Part shown: positions 8,838 through 19,841 of the stretch, piece after piece
How positions within the stretch are numbered: the stretch's first letter is position 1
Layout: the number at the start of each line of letters is the position of its first letter
Assembly (NCBI GenBank): GCA_903837495.1
Contig: CAILUT010000047.1
Location: forward strand, 1-64,000
Source of the DNA: an uncultured Flavobacteriales bacterium
GTDB lineage: Bacteria; Bacteroidota; Bacteroidia; CAIKAF01
Direction: 5' to 3'
Length of the DNA stretch: 64,000 nucleotides
Made by a program: the position numbers and the translations under genes
The notes under the pieces: generated by a model
What the model was told of the DNA's origin: nothing
Database searches by the model: none
What the model saw: only the letters and a program-made list of their open reading frames with translations

Positions 8838-8987
8838 GCTGTGTTAAGAACAAGCCTATTCAGGTTTTTGTTTGCCGCGAGGCCATTCTGCCCAAGGGCA
8901 TGGGGCCGAAACAGCAGAACTGCCCAAAGAGTAGAAGGGCTGTGTTGAACTGAAAAGCCGAAAATTCGTTTAAGCCAAAATGCCTAT

Positions 8988-10130
8988 TTATGCTGGAACA
9001 CCCTGAATCATTCCGGCCGTATGCACGGTAGCTTCTTTGGGAATTTCGGGCAGGCGGCCTAGGTTCTTCAAATGTCGGCTATGTGTTACAAGGGCCTGCC
9101 AAATGCTGGGGGTATTTTCGTAGGGCAATCCAAATTCTTTGGCGGTTTGCCGCACAATGGGCGAAATTTTTCGGTAATGGATGTGGCAAATGTGCGGGAA
9201 CAGGTGGTGTTCGATTTGAAAATTCAATCCGCCGCAATACCAAGAAAACCAGCGATTTGAATTGGCAAAATTCCGAGTGGTTCGAATTTGATGTTCGGCA
9301 AAAGAGTAGGGGAGTTCTCCGTTGACCGGCAGGCCAAAAAAGCTAATTTCGTCGCTAACATGAGCGGGTTGAAAGACCAGGGCCAACAAAAAACCGGCAA
9401 TCAAATGGGCGGTTAAAAAGCCCAGGATAATTTGTCCGAAGGAGAAATCGGTAAAAATCAAGGGCAGTCCAAAGGAAAACATCAATACCCAAACCTTGGT
9501 TAGGATTAGAATGATCAGTTCTTTTGGTTTTGATCCATTAACCTGTTTAATCAGACCTTCTTTGTCGTATTTAGCGAAGCGAAAAAAGTCTTTCATCAAA
9601 ATCCAAAACAAAGTCATCAGCGAGTAAAAAGGCCATACATACCAATGTTGGTAGCGGTGCAGGACTTTGAGGGGAGCGTAGGGGGTAAAACGAAACAGCC
9701 CTCGATTGTCAATGTCTTCGTCGTGTTCAATAACATTGGTATAGGAATGGTGCAGCACGTTGTGTTGAATTTTCCAGTTGAAGCTGCTGGCACCTAAAAA
9801 ATTTAGGGAATAGCCTATAAAATTATTTTCCTTCGGATTTGAAGAATAGGCACCGTGGCAGGCATCGTGCATGACCGAAAGGCCGATACCGGCTAAGCCA
9901 AGACCAATGGCTGCCGAGGCTAAGAGCGCCAGCCAGCCCGACTGAATCACCCCGGTTAACAGCAACACATACGGACCTAAATACAACAAAAACATAACCA
10001 TAGTTTTACCTCGCATGGCCCAACCGCCGTGTTTTGACAGGTTGTTTTCTTTAAAATACTGGTGAATGCGTTTGTTGAGCTCGCGCTGAAATCCCGCACC
10101 TTCCTTTGAAAATCGAAGGTTTGCCTCCAT
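8988..10130 (-). CDS. Membrane fatty acid desaturase (linoleoyl-CoA desaturase type)
   Basis: This 380-residue integral membrane di-iron desaturase has the three histidine boxes: HDACHG (after two N-terminal membrane spans), HNVLHH and QIEHHLFP. The last box, with Gln in place of the first His, is typical of front-end (delta-5/6-like) desaturases. No cytochrome b5 domain is fused. It inserts a double bond in a lipid acyl chain at the cytoplasmic membrane; position and substrate cannot be read from sequence. The start is placed at ATG 10130 (MEANLRFSKEG) rather than 10154, because homologues begin shortly before RFSKEG. It is divergent from the ABC-F gene. Confidence 0.88.
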   Translation of the reverse strand: MEANLRFSKEGAGFQRELNKRIHQYFKENNLSKHGGWAMRGKTMVMFLLYLGPYVLLLTGVIQSGWLALLASAAIGLGLAGIGLSVMHDACHGAYSSNPKENNFIGYSLNFLGASSFNWKIQHNVLHHSYTNVIEHDEDIDNRGLFRFTPYAPLKVLHRYQHWYVWPFYSLMTLFWILMKDFFRFAKYDKEGLIKQVNGSKPKELIILILTKVWVLMFSFGLPLIFTDFSFGQIILGFLTAHLIAGFLLALVFQPAHVSDEISFFGLPVNGELPYSFAEHQIRTTRNFANSNRWFSWYCGGLNFQIEHHLFPHICHIHYRKISPIVRQTAKEFGLPYENTPSIWQALVTHSRHLKNLGRLPEIPKEATVHTAGMIQGVPA

Positions 10131-10239
10131 AATGCATCTGTAATTAGACTGCAAGGTACAACAAATGCAGCAGCCAAAGAAAGGGTATGGGGTTGGGTTG
10201 GGGTTTTGCAGCCTTAAGGCAGCCTGTTTGGCACTGTAA

Positions 10240-11901
<1,662 letters not shown>

Positions 11902-11953
11902 ATTTTAGTTTCGTCAAAAAACTGTAATTTCACTCCATAACATTGCAACCATT

Positions 11954-12352
11954 ATGGCACGTTTCTTCCTCTTTTTTGTGTTCTTTGCTTTGCCTTCTTT
12001 TTTAACGGCCCAGCATATTCCCCAAGACGTTGATGTGGTTACCGATACCATTGAGATTTTTATGGAAGGGCCTGTGGTTAAAAAGGTGGGAATCTTCAAC
12101 CACATCAAAATTGAGAATTGGGACGATTTGGCCAATTTGCCCCTGCTAAAAACAAGGATTGATTTGATGGTAAAAGCCTCAGAAGAGTGGGTAGTGGTGG
12201 GTAAGGCCGAAATTTATCGGTTTAAGGAAAAAGAAAAATTGGTGGAAATCAAATTGTTGGAAGATTTAAAACCACCCAAGGGCCTAAGCAATTGGTCCTT
12301 AGATTCAAAGTCGAAAGTCCGTTTGCGCTGGAAAGAAATTGCGGAGCAATGA
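11954..12352 (+). CDS. Secreted hypothetical protein
   Basis: I do not recognise this 132-residue protein. It starts with a clear signal peptide (ARFFLFFVFFALPSFLTAQ) and the mature part is acidic-to-mixed with alternating beta-like segments (VGIFNHIKIENWDDL, VGKAEIYRFKEKEKLVEIKLL). No cysteines or sorting domain are visible. It sits 53 bp after the ABC-F gene and about 100 bp before sdhC on the same strand. It is probably periplasmic or outer-membrane associated. Confidence 0.6.
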   Translation: MARFFLFFVFFALPSFLTAQHIPQDVDVVTDTIEIFMEGPVVKKVGIFNHIKIENWDDLANLPLLKTRIDLMVKASEEWVVVGKAEIYRFKEKEKLVEIKLLEDLKPPKGLSNWSLDSKSKVRLRWKEIAEQ

Positions 12353-12454
12353 ACCTTTCAGGGATTGAATTTGTTGCCTTTTAGGTTAGCAATCTTGCAG
12401 GTTTTTGATTAATTTCGCCCTGCTTTGAATCGTTGAACTTCGAACAATACACGT

Positions 12455-13156
12455 ATGTCAGGTAAGACAAAAACGGGCTTAATTAAGTCCTCTATTGGTA
12501 AGAAAGTGTTTATGGGCCTAACTGGTCTGTTTCTTTGTCTGTTTTTAGCGGGGCATTTGGCCGGAAACCTACAGTTGCTATTGCCGGCCGAGGTTGCCCG
12601 GGATCAATTTAATGCCTACGCCAAGTTTATGACTACGAATCCCGCGGTCAAATTGCTGTCGTACCTAACCTATTTCAGCATTTTATTTCATGCCGTTGAT
12701 GGATTGTATTTGGCTTGGCAAAACAAACAGGCTAGGCCGCAAGCCTATTATAAAAAAGACGATGCCGCCAACGCCGGTTGGGCTTCACGCAACATGGCGG
12801 TGTTGGGCACCTTGTTGTTGGTTTTTATTGTTATTCACATGAAGTCTTTTTGGTACGAAATGCACTTTGGAAACGTGCCTGTTTACGCTTCCATCGAGCA
12901 CGGCGAGTTAAAAGATTTATATACCCTAACCACCACCGCTTTTACAGAATGGTGGTATGTTCTAATCTATGTTTTGAGCATGGGTGCCGTGGGTTTCCAC
13001 TTGTGGCATGGATTTGGCAGCGGGTTTAAATCGTTGGGCATTAGCCATCCGGTGTACACCCCATTGTTGAACGGATTTGGAAAAGGCTTTGCGGTGGTTG
13101 TTTCGGTGTTGTTTGCCATTCTGCCTGTGTATCTTTTCCTGACCTCCCTAAATTAA
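12455..13156 (+). CDS. sdhC: Succinate dehydrogenase cytochrome b558 subunit
   Basis: This 233-residue membrane anchor of complex II belongs to the b558 type found in Bacteroidota and Bacillus. About five hydrophobic segments are visible; candidate haem-ligand histidines lie in [28 protein letters not shown] and GFHLWHGFG. It starts [17 protein letters not shown], a typical positive-inside N-terminus. It passes electrons between SdhB and menaquinone. It is first in a tight sdhCAB operon, 7 bp before sdhA. A weak -7-like element, TAATTTCG, lies at 12410-12417. Confidence 0.93.
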   Translation: MSGKTKTGLIKSSIGKKVFMGLTGLFLCLFLAGHLAGNLQLLLPAEVARDQFNAYAKFMTTNPAVKLLSYLTYFSILFHAVDGLYLAWQNKQARPQAYYKKDDAANAGWASRNMAVLGTLLLVFIVIHMKSFWYEMHFGNVPVYASIEHGELKDLYTLTTTAFTEWWYVLIYVLSMGAVGFHLWHGFGSGFKSLGISHPVYTPLLNGFGKGFAVVVSVLFAILPVYLFLTSLN

Positions 13157-13163
13157 TCTGAAT

Positions 13164-15143
13164 ATGTCAGTTTTGAATTCCAAGATTCCGGCGGGGCCAT
13201 TGGCCGATAAGTGGAAAAACCACAAGAATTCAATTCGCCTGGTAAACCCGGCGAACAAGCGCAGCATCGATGTGATTGTGGTAGGAACCGGCTTGGCCGG
13301 GGCCTCGGCAGCCGCTTCTTTGGCCGAAATGGGCTACAAAGTAAAGGCTTTCTGCTTTCAAGACAGCCCCCGCCGTGCCCACTCGATCGCCGCTCAAGGA
13401 GGCATCAACGCCGCTAAAAATTACCGGAACGATGGGGATTCGGTGCACCGCTTGTTTTACGATACCATCAAAGGGGGCGATTACCGCAGCCGGGAAGCCA
13501 ATGTGCATCGCCTGGCCGAGGTTTCGGTCAACATCATCGACCAATGTGTGGCTCAAGGTGTTCCTTTTGCCCGAGAATACGGGGGCTTGCTCGACAACCG
13601 CTCTTTTGGCGGGGTGCAGGTTTCAAGAACGTTCTACGCCAAAGGGCAAACCGGTCAGCAGTTGCTTTTGGGCGCCTATTCGGCCCTAAGCCGTCAGGTT
13701 TCGGCAGGTCAGGTTAAAATGTACCACCGCCACGAAATGTTGGACGTGGTAATGGTTGATGGGAAAGCCCGGGGAATTATTGCCCGCAATTTGGTTACCG
13801 GTGAACTGGAACGCCACAGTGCCCACGCTGTTTTGCTGTGCACCGGCGGTTATGGCAACGTGTTCTTCCTTTCTACCAACGCCATGGGGTCGAACGTGAC
13901 CGCCACTTGGAAGGCACACCGCAAAGGAGCCTATTTTGCAAATCCCTGTTTTACCCAAATTCACCCCACGTGCATTCCTGTGTCGGGCGATTACCAATCT
14001 AAGCTGACCTTAATGTCGGAATCCCTGCGGAACGATGGCCGCATTTGGGTGCCTCAAAAACAAAACGACCAACGCCGCCCCGTAGATATACCTGAAGAGG
14101 AACGCGATTATTACTTGGAGCGCCGGTATCCGGCTTTCGGAAACCTGGTTCCCAGAGATGTGGCCTCGCGGGCAGCAAAAGAACGCTGCGATGCCGGTTA
14201 CGGCGTAGGGCAGTCGAAAATGGCCGTTTACTTGGATTATGCTTCGGCCATTCAGCGGTACGGTACCTTGGAAGCCAACAAAATGGGCGAAAGCCAGCCC
14301 TCCGTGCAACGCATTACCGAACTGGGAACTCAAGTGGTGGCATCGAAGTACGGGAACTTGTTCGAGATGTATGCGAAAATCACGGGCGATAATCCATACG
14401 AAACCCCCATGCGCATCTATCCGGCGGTGCACTACACCATGGGTGGCCTTTGGGTGGATTACAATTTGATGAGCAATCTGCCCGGTTTGTTTGTGTTGGG
14501 CGAAGCCAATTTCTCGGACCATGGAGCCAACCGTTTGGGCGCTTCGGCCTTGATGCAGGGACTGGCCGATGGTTATTTTGTGGTTCCTTACACCTTAGGG
14601 GACTATTTGGCCGACGACATTCAAACAGGAAACATATCAACCCAACATCCTGCTTTTGATGAAGCAGAGGGGGCTGTTCAAGAGCAAATCAGCCGCATCA
14701 TGAACATCAAGGGCAGCAAATCGGTCGATTTCTTTCACAAGGCCCTTGGCAAAATTATGTGGGATAAATGCGGGATGGCCCGCAGCGAAGAAGGATTAAA
14801 GCAAGCTATTTCTGAAATTCAGGCGCTGCGCACGGAATTTTATGCTCAGGTGCGCGTGCCGGGCTCGGCCTCCGAAATGAATCCCGAATTGGAAAAAGCC
14901 ATTCGCGTAGCCGATTTCTTAGAATTGGGCGAATTGATGTGTTACGACGCTTTAAACCGCAACGAAAGCTGTGGTGGACACTTTCGGGAAGAGTATCAAA
15001 CCGAAGACGGAGAGGCTTTAAGGGACGATACGGACTTCGCCTATGTGGCAGCCTGGGAATATGGGCAGGGAAATTCCCCCATTCTGCACAAAGAAGACCT
15101 GAATTTTGAAAATGTAAAACCCAGTACCCGTTCTTATAAATAA
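13164..15143 (+). CDS. sdhA: Succinate dehydrogenase/fumarate reductase flavoprotein
   Basis: A 659-residue FAD subunit of complex II. The N-terminal dinucleotide-binding site is [21 protein letters not shown]. The FAD-histidyl region is [17 protein letters not shown]. The substrate and capping domain includes [10 protein letters not shown], and the C-terminal FAD contact is [25 protein letters not shown]. It oxidises succinate to fumarate (or the reverse) on the cytoplasmic face. It lies 7 bp downstream of sdhC and 7 bp upstream of sdhB. Length and motifs are normal. Confidence 0.96.
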   Translation: MSVLNSKIPAGPLADKWKNHKNSIRLVNPANKRSIDVIVVGTGLAGASAAASLAEMGYKVKAFCFQDSPRRAHSIAAQGGINAAKNYRNDGDSVHRLFYDTIKGGDYRSREANVHRLAEVSVNIIDQCVAQGVPFAREYGGLLDNRSFGGVQVSRTFYAKGQTGQQLLLGAYSALSRQVSAGQVKMYHRHEMLDVVMVDGKARGIIARNLVTGELERHSAHAVLLCTGGYGNVFFLSTNAMGSNVTATWKAHRKGAYFANPCFTQIHPTCIPVSGDYQSKLTLMSESLRNDGRIWVPQKQNDQRRPVDIPEEERDYYLERRYPAFGNLVPRDVASRAAKERCDAGYGVGQSKMAVYLDYASAIQRYGTLEANKMGESQPSVQRITELGTQVVASKYGNLFEMYAKITGDNPYETPMRIYPAVHYTMGGLWVDYNLMSNLPGLFVLGEANFSDHGANRLGASALMQGLADGYFVVPYTLGDYLADDIQTGNISTQHPAFDEAEGAVQEQISRIMNIKGSKSVDFFHKALGKIMWDKCGMARSEEGLKQAISEIQALRTEFYAQVRVPGSASEMNPELEKAIRVADFLELGELMCYDALNRNESCGGHFREEYQTEDGEALRDDTDFAYVAAWEYGQGNSPILHKEDLNFENVKPSTRSYK

Positions 15144-15150
15144 TACGCTT

Positions 15151-15912
15151 ATGTCGTCCAAAAACATGCGATTGAACCTTAAAATCTGGAGGCAGAAAGG
15201 CCCAAAGGCCAACGGTAAAATGGTGGATTATACCTTGAACGAGGTGAATCCGGAAATGTCATTCCTCGAAATGATGGATGTGTTAAACCAGCAATTGGTA
15301 GATGAAGGAGACGAACCTGTGGCCTTTGATCACGATTGCCGGGAAGGCATTTGTGGGATGTGCTCTATGTTCATTAACGGGCGAGCTCATGGGCCAATGA
15401 CAGGAACTACAACTTGCCAGTTGCACATGCGGCATTTTAACGACGGAGACACCATTGTGATTGAACCATGGAGGGCGTCTGCTTTCCCGGTGATTAAAGA
15501 TTTGATGGTAGATCGCTCTGCTTTTGACCGCGTTATTCAGGCCGGGGGTTATATTTCTGTGAATACAGGCTCTGCTCCCGACGCCAACTCCCTGCCGATT
15601 CCCAAACAAAATGCCGATATGGCCTTTGATGCCGCAACCTGCATTGGTTGTGGTGCTTGCGTAGCGACCTGTAAAAATGCTTCGGCCATGCTGTTTGTTG
15701 GGGCAAAAGTAAGCCAACTTTCTTTGCTGCCCCAAGGGCAGCCCGAACGCGAAGAGCGCGCCATTCGTATGGTTGAACAAATGGACAAAGAGGGGTTTGG
15801 CAATTGCACCAACACCGGAGCCTGTGAGGTGGAATGTCCGAAAGGGATTTCTATTGAGAATATTGCCCGATTGAATCGGGAGTACCTGCGCGCAAAAGTA
15901 GTACAGAAATAG
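15151..15912 (+). CDS. sdhB: Succinate dehydrogenase iron-sulfur subunit
   Basis: This 253-residue subunit carries electrons from SdhA to SdhC. The 2Fe-2S domain has [20 protein letters not shown]. The C-terminal cluster domain has [13 protein letters not shown] and [15 protein letters not shown], supplying the cysteines for the other two clusters. It is the last gene of sdhCAB. The stop codon runs directly into a GCCCG-CGGGC hairpin with T-tract that also serves the convergent rnc. Confidence 0.96.
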   Translation: MSSKNMRLNLKIWRQKGPKANGKMVDYTLNEVNPEMSFLEMMDVLNQQLVDEGDEPVAFDHDCREGICGMCSMFINGRAHGPMTGTTTCQLHMRHFNDGDTIVIEPWRASAFPVIKDLMVDRSAFDRVIQAGGYISVNTGSAPDANSLPIPKQNADMAFDAATCIGCGACVATCKNASAMLFVGAKVSQLSLLPQGQPEREERAIRMVEQMDKEGFGNCTNTGACEVECPKGISIENIARLNREYLRAKVVQK

Positions 15913-15934
15913 GCCCGCTTTTCGGGCATTTTTG
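15913..15934. terminator. Terminator between sdhB and rnc
   Basis: GCCCG (15913-15917) pairs with CGGGC (15923-15927), loop CTTTT, followed by ATTTTTGTT on the plus strand. It fills the whole gap between two convergent genes. Confidence 0.7.
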
Positions 15935-16693
15935 TTAAACGGGCGAGTTGGCCTTCACTCCCAAGTGGTGGCAGGCCATTTTTGCTGAAACCTGTTGTGC
16001 CTTCCTTTTTGAGCTGGCTCTGCCTTTTCCAACCAGGGTTCCATCGACCCGAACTCCCATTGTATATTCGTTGCCGCTGGAAGAAAGGTGTTCTTCAAGC
16101 AGTTCAAATGCCATTGAAACCCGTTCGCGTTGGCAATGAATCAGCAGGGCGCTTTTGTAATCAAAAATCTCTGAACCCGGTACCGAGCCAAACATGTGCC
16201 CTTTTATTAAGCGTTTTCGGATGAATTTTCGCGTTTTGCTGAAGCCTCTATCCAAAAAAATGGCTCCCAGCAGGGCTTCTAGGGTGTTGCCTTTCACATC
16301 TTCGGGAAGGCGGTTAAAGTTGAACTTTCCGATGACCAAGTTGGACAGGCCGAGTTGATCCGAAATTCGGTTTAGGGTAGCTCGGTTTACCATGGCCGAG
16401 CGCATTCGGGTCATTTCGCCTTCCATTTTATTGGGGTGGTGTTCAAACAAATACTCGGCCATCACCAAATCCAACACCGAATCGCCTAAAAACTCTAAGC
16501 GTTCGTTGTGAACAAGGTGCTCAGAGCCTTTCATGTAAATGGCAGAACTGTGGGTTAAGGCTTGGGCGTAATGCGCGTAGGTTCGGGGTTTGAAGCCTAA
16601 AATGGAAATCAGTTTTTGTTTTGAGGCGGGGCTCAGATTAGGGGTAGAAACGGCAGAGGGGCGCCTCCGAAAAATAAACCAAGGCCACTCCAT
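15935..16693 (-). CDS. rnc: Ribonuclease III
   Basis: A 252-residue double-strand-specific endoribonuclease that processes rRNA precursors and structured RNAs. The catalytic signature NERLEFLGDSVLDL lies near residue 83. A second acidic site lies in NTLEALLGAIFLDRG. A C-terminal dsRNA-binding domain of about 70 residues follows (EYTMGVRVDGTLVGKG to KAQQVSAKMACHHL). The N-terminus MEWPWFIFRRRPSA is slightly extended. It is the third gene of acpP-fabF-rnc, 12 bp after fabF, an arrangement common in Bacteroidota. Confidence 0.95.
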   Translation of the reverse strand: MEWPWFIFRRRPSAVSTPNLSPASKQKLISILGFKPRTYAHYAQALTHSSAIYMKGSEHLVHNERLEFLGDSVLDLVMAEYLFEHHPNKMEGEMTRMRSAMVNRATLNRISDQLGLSNLVIGKFNFNRLPEDVKGNTLEALLGAIFLDRGFSKTRKFIRKRLIKGHMFGSVPGSEIFDYKSALLIHCQRERVSMAFELLEEHLSSSGNEYTMGVRVDGTLVGKGRASSKRKAQQVSAKMACHHLGVKANSPV

Positions 16694-16705
16694 AATCGAA
16701 GAGGG

Positions 16706-17959
16706 TCAGACAAATTTTTTGACAATGACCGAGGCATTATGTCCGCCAAAACCAAAGGTGTTGCATAAGGCGGCTCCAATGCTTCTTTCCTGAGCTGTAT
16801 GAAAGGTCAGGTTAAGATTGGGGTCAATTTCCGGGTCATCGGTAAAATGATTGATGGTGGGGGGCACCTTTCCATTTTTAACGGCCAATACGCAAGCGAT
16901 GGTTTCTATGGCACCGGCGGCACCGAGTAGGTGTCCGGTCATGGATTTGGTGGAGCTAATATTGAGTTTATAGGCGTGGTTGCCGAACACCTTTTTTATG
17001 GCGAGCACCTCGGCAATGTCTCCCAATGGAGTCGAAGTTCCGTGCACATTGATGTAATCTATTTGGTCGGAATTCATTCCGGCGTCTTCCAATGCCAGTT
17101 TCATAACACCGCTGGCGCCCAACCCTTCGGGGTGTGGGGCGGTGATGTGGTGGGCATCGGCCGAAAAAGCTCCGCCGGCCAGTTCTGCGTAAATGTGTGC
17201 GCCTCGGGCCTTTGCATGTTCCAATTCTTCTAAAACCAAAGCTCCGGCTCCTTCGCCCAACACAAAACCATCTCGGTCTTTGTCGAAGGGCCTTGAGGCG
17301 GAACTGGGGTCATCGTTTCGGGTAGAAAGAGCGTGCATGGCGTTAAAGCCTCCGATGCCGGCTACGTTTACTGCGGCTTCAGAGCCACCGGTAACAATGA
17401 CATCGGCTTTGCCGTCGCGGATGCAATGGAAAGCGTCGATCATGGAATGGGTGCTGGAGGCACAGGCTGAAACCGTTGCAAAATTAGGGCCTCGAAATCC
17501 AAATTTAATCGAGATGTGCCCTGCGGCAATATCGATAATGACCTTTGGGATAAAGAATGGGTTGAATCGGGGCGTACCATCGCCAAGGGCAAATTCAGAA
17601 ATCTCCTGAATTAGGGTATCAAGGCCACCAATTCCGGAGGCCCAAATTACCCCTGCCCTGTCGGGATCGACAGCACCCAATTCGGCAAGGCCTGCATCTT
17701 CAACGGCCTCGGTTGCACAAACCATGGCGTATTGAACAAAAGGATCCAGCTTGCGGGCTTCTTTGCGGTCAAGAAACTGCAAGGCATCGAATCCTTTAAG
17801 TTCGCAGGCGAACCGGGTTTTAAATTTTGAGGCATCGAACCGAGTTATGGGGGCCGCACCGCTTCGACCGGATGTCAATCCTTCCCAATATTCCCCTAAA
17901 TTATTTCCAATAGGGGTTAAGGCTCCTAAACCCGTAACAACGACTCTCCGTCCTGCCAT
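16706..17959 (-). CDS. fabF: 3-oxoacyl-ACP synthase II
   Basis: This 417-residue condensing enzyme elongates acyl-ACP with malonyl-ACP in type II fatty acid synthesis. The Cys-His-His triad is visible in VSACASSTHSM, NVHGTSTPLGD and KSMTGHLLGAAG. The start is ATG 17959 (MAGRRVVVTGLG); the track start at 17965 is a TTG two codons upstream. The gene lies about 11 bp after acpP and 12 bp before rnc. This is the housekeeping ketosynthase, distinct from the diverged one at 19.8-21.1 kb. Confidence 0.95.
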   Translation of the reverse strand: MAGRRVVVTGLGALTPIGNNLGEYWEGLTSGRSGAAPITRFDASKFKTRFACELKGFDALQFLDRKEARKLDPFVQYAMVCATEAVEDAGLAELGAVDPDRAGVIWASGIGGLDTLIQEISEFALGDGTPRFNPFFIPKVIIDIAAGHISIKFGFRGPNFATVSACASSTHSMIDAFHCIRDGKADVIVTGGSEAAVNVAGIGGFNAMHALSTRNDDPSSASRPFDKDRDGFVLGEGAGALVLEELEHAKARGAHIYAELAGGAFSADAHHITAPHPEGLGASGVMKLALEDAGMNSDQIDYINVHGTSTPLGDIAEVLAIKKVFGNHAYKLNISSTKSMTGHLLGAAGAIETIACVLAVKNGKVPPTINHFTDDPEIDPNLNLTFHTAQERSIGAALCNTFGFGGHNASVIVKKFV

Positions 17960-17970
17960 ACGCAATAATT

Positions 17971-18207
17971 TTAGTTGGCGTTGCTTTCGATATACGAAAT
18001 GGCCTCTCCAACTGTGCTGATTTTTTCAGCTTGCTCGTCAGGAATAGTGATGTTGAATTCTTTCTCGAATTCCATGATTAGCTCCACTGTATCTAGGCTA
18101 TCGGCACCCAAATCGTCGGTGAATTTAGCCTCGGTTTTTACTTCAGCTTCTTCCACACCGAGTTTGTCAACGATGATGGCTTTAACTCTTGCAGCAATTT
18201 CGGACAT
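17971..18207 (-). CDS. acpP: Acyl carrier protein
   Basis: This 78-residue acidic helical carrier has the phosphopantetheine site [18 protein letters not shown]. It carries growing acyl chains for FabF and the rest of the fatty acid synthase. It is first in acpP-fabF-rnc. The phenolic-lipid-like cluster 1.6 kb away has no ACP gene of its own, so this ACP could serve both pathways (inference). Confidence 0.96.
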   Translation of the reverse strand: MSEIAARVKAIIVDKLGVEEAEVKTEAKFTDDLGADSLDTVELIMEFEKEFNITIPDEQAEKISTVGEAISYIESNAN

Positions 18208-18261
18208 AAGAATAGATTTTAGTTTTTCGACTGCAAAGTAAACAAAATTACCCCAATAAAC

Positions 18262-18283
18262 ACAGCTTGAATAAAAAAGCTGT
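18262..18283 (-). terminator. Possible terminator after pdeM
   Basis: ACAGCTT and AAGCTGT form a 7-bp stem around an A-rich loop in the gap between pdeM and acpP. The T-tail on the minus strand (GTTTATT) is weak, so a role as acpP upstream structure is also possible. Confidence 0.4.
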
Positions 18284-18365
18284 TTTATTCTTTATTGGCT
18301 TAAGTTGTATTTAATCAGTGGATTAGCTTGATTTCGGGTAAAATGCCAAAGGGAGTAGCCTCCCT

Positions 18366-19046
18366 TTAGCTGTATTTGAATCCGCATTTTAGTACCTGAT
18401 TTGCTTCGAAAATGTAATATGTAATGCCGGTTGATGGCTTTTGAATGTGAAGGCCGGTCAGGCTGCCAAAGGCTGGCAATACAAGTTGGTTTTTTGAAAG
18501 CATACCGCAGGCTACCCGAGCTCTTTGTTTGGCTCCCAATGGCAGGTAGATTCCCGGGTGAATGTGTCCGCAGATGTACGGAGCATCCGTGCATTCTTGG
18601 GGTTCGTGGCACAGGAGTATGCCGTTCCAATTTAGGTTTTTAGCCTGTTTAAAATGGGCGATATCTTGTCCAAACCTATGGGCAGAATGGGCATCGTGGT
18701 TGCCCAATATCCAATGAAAATGGATGTGGTTTAGGGACTGAAGCAGCGATAAGAAATGCTGGGTTTCTAAGGTGGTGGGGCCATGCAGCAGGTCGCCCAG
18801 AATGAAGACTTCTTTAATTTTCTTTTCTTGCAACAATGCGAAAAATCCATCGATTTGGCCTTGGCTTTTTTTTTGGGGTAAGTTGATGCCTGCCCGTTGA
18901 AACGCCTCGGCCTTGCCCAGGTGAAAGTCCGATAAAAAAAGGCTGCCCGAATCGGGATGCCACAGGCTTCGGTTGGGTAGCCATTCCCAGTGTTGGTCTT
19001 GCCACGAAAATTGGGGCGAATCGCTCTCAAACTGCGGAATAATCAC
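18366..19046 (-). CDS. pdeM: Metallophosphoesterase PdeM-like
   Basis: A calcineurin-like phosphoesterase with the ordered metal motifs SDFHLGKAE, GDLLHG, GNHDAH, LLCHEP and GHIHPG. It matches the ligase-associated DNA damage response nuclease family (PdeM, TIGR04123). The usual partners (ligase, exonuclease, Lhr-like helicase) are not adjacent here. The ORF is open to an ATG at 19166, but that would overlap the divergent DUF2911 gene and add an unrelated lysine-rich stretch. The GTG at 19046 (VIIPQFESDSPQFSW) gives 226 residues, near family length, so it is preferred with moderate certainty. Confidence 0.8.
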   Translation of the reverse strand: MIIPQFESDSPQFSWQDQHWEWLPNRSLWHPDSGSLFLSDFHLGKAEAFQRAGINLPQKKSQGQIDGFFALLQEKKIKEVFILGDLLHGPTTLETQHFLSLLQSLNHIHFHWILGNHDAHSAHRFGQDIAHFKQAKNLNWNGILLCHEPQECTDAPYICGHIHPGIYLPLGAKQRARVACGMLSKNQLVLPAFGSLTGLHIQKPSTGITYYIFEANQVLKCGFKYS

Positions 19047-19083
19047 TGGCTTGTTTATCTTCGGGGTACTAAGGGTAAGTAGA

Positions 19084-19653
19084 ATGCACTCAAAGATAAC
19101 AATGCCTTTTCTGTTCTTGTTTTTTTTCGCAGTCCTATTGCTTTCTTGTGGGGATTCGGGTCCCAATACGGCGAAGGCTCCGATTGTTCAGGCGCGTCAG
19201 CAAATCAAGGAGCAACGTACCTCACCGTTGACCTATGTTCGAGGCAAAGTTTCGGGTGCAACGGTGTCGGTGCAGTACGGTGCTCCTTCCGTAAAAGGGC
19301 GCCGCATTTGGGGCGATTTGGTGCCTTATGGAGAAGTGTGGCGTATGGGGGCGAACGAGGCTACTTGGATTGAGCTGGATAAAGGGTTGCGGCTTGCAGG
19401 CAAGGTTTTGCCGGCCGGGAAATACGGGTTGTTTTGCATTCCGGGCGCATCGGTTTGGACCTTAATTTTGAATCGGGAATGGGATCAGTGGGGTGCCTAT
19501 TACTATTCTGAATCGGCAGATGTAGTTCGGATTGAAATTCCGGTCAAGGCCGAGGAGGTGTTTAGCGAGGTGATGTATTTTGGTGTTGAGGCTGGGCAAT
19601 TGCGTTTTGGCTGGGCTGGATTGGCATGGGCAGTTCCAATGGAACCCGTTTAA
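19084..19653 (+). CDS. DUF2911 family lipoprotein
   Basis: This 189-residue protein has a lipoprotein signal peptide ending LLLSCGDSG (lipobox cysteine). It carries a DUF2911 domain recognised by VSVQYGAPSVKGRRIWGDLVPYGEVWRMGANEATWIEL and PAGKYGLFCIPG. The function of DUF2911 is unknown; these proteins are mostly exported in Bacteroidota. ATG 19084 supplies the basic residue of the signal n-region; ATG 19102 is the alternative. A -7-like TATCTTCG at 19056-19063 fits either. It is divergent from pdeM. Confidence 0.82.
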   Translation: MHSKITMPFLFLFFFAVLLLSCGDSGPNTAKAPIVQARQQIKEQRTSPLTYVRGKVSGATVSVQYGAPSVKGRRIWGDLVPYGEVWRMGANEATWIELDKGLRLAGKVLPAGKYGLFCIPGASVWTLILNREWDQWGAYYYSESADVVRIEIPVKAEEVFSEVMYFGVEAGQLRFGWAGLAWAVPMEPV

Positions 19654-19689
19654 AGGTCTATTTTTTAGAGTGAGGCTTTTTAATTGGGA

Positions 19690-19836
19690 GGATTGCGGCA
19701 GGGATTGAACAAGGTAGCCCGCAAAGGCCATGCTGGCTGCCGGGCTGGGAGCAAAAGAGCGACGCGAGGAGCTACTTTTGCCCCTGGCCCGGCCCAGCAT
19801 GGACTGCGGACTACCTGTGAAAGCCCGGCTGCCGCC
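19690..19836 (-). repeat. GC-rich structured intergenic repeat, copy 3
   Basis: Read on the minus strand, the core is AGTAGCTCCTCGCGTCGCTC, inside arms CCATGCTGG (19728-19736) and CCAGCATGG (19794-19802), with further pairing of CAAAAGAG-side bases toward the core. The preceding flank GGTAGTCCGCAG is shared with copy 1. It separates the DUF2911 gene from the convergent ketosynthase gene. Confidence 0.8.
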
Positions 19837-19841
19837 CCAAT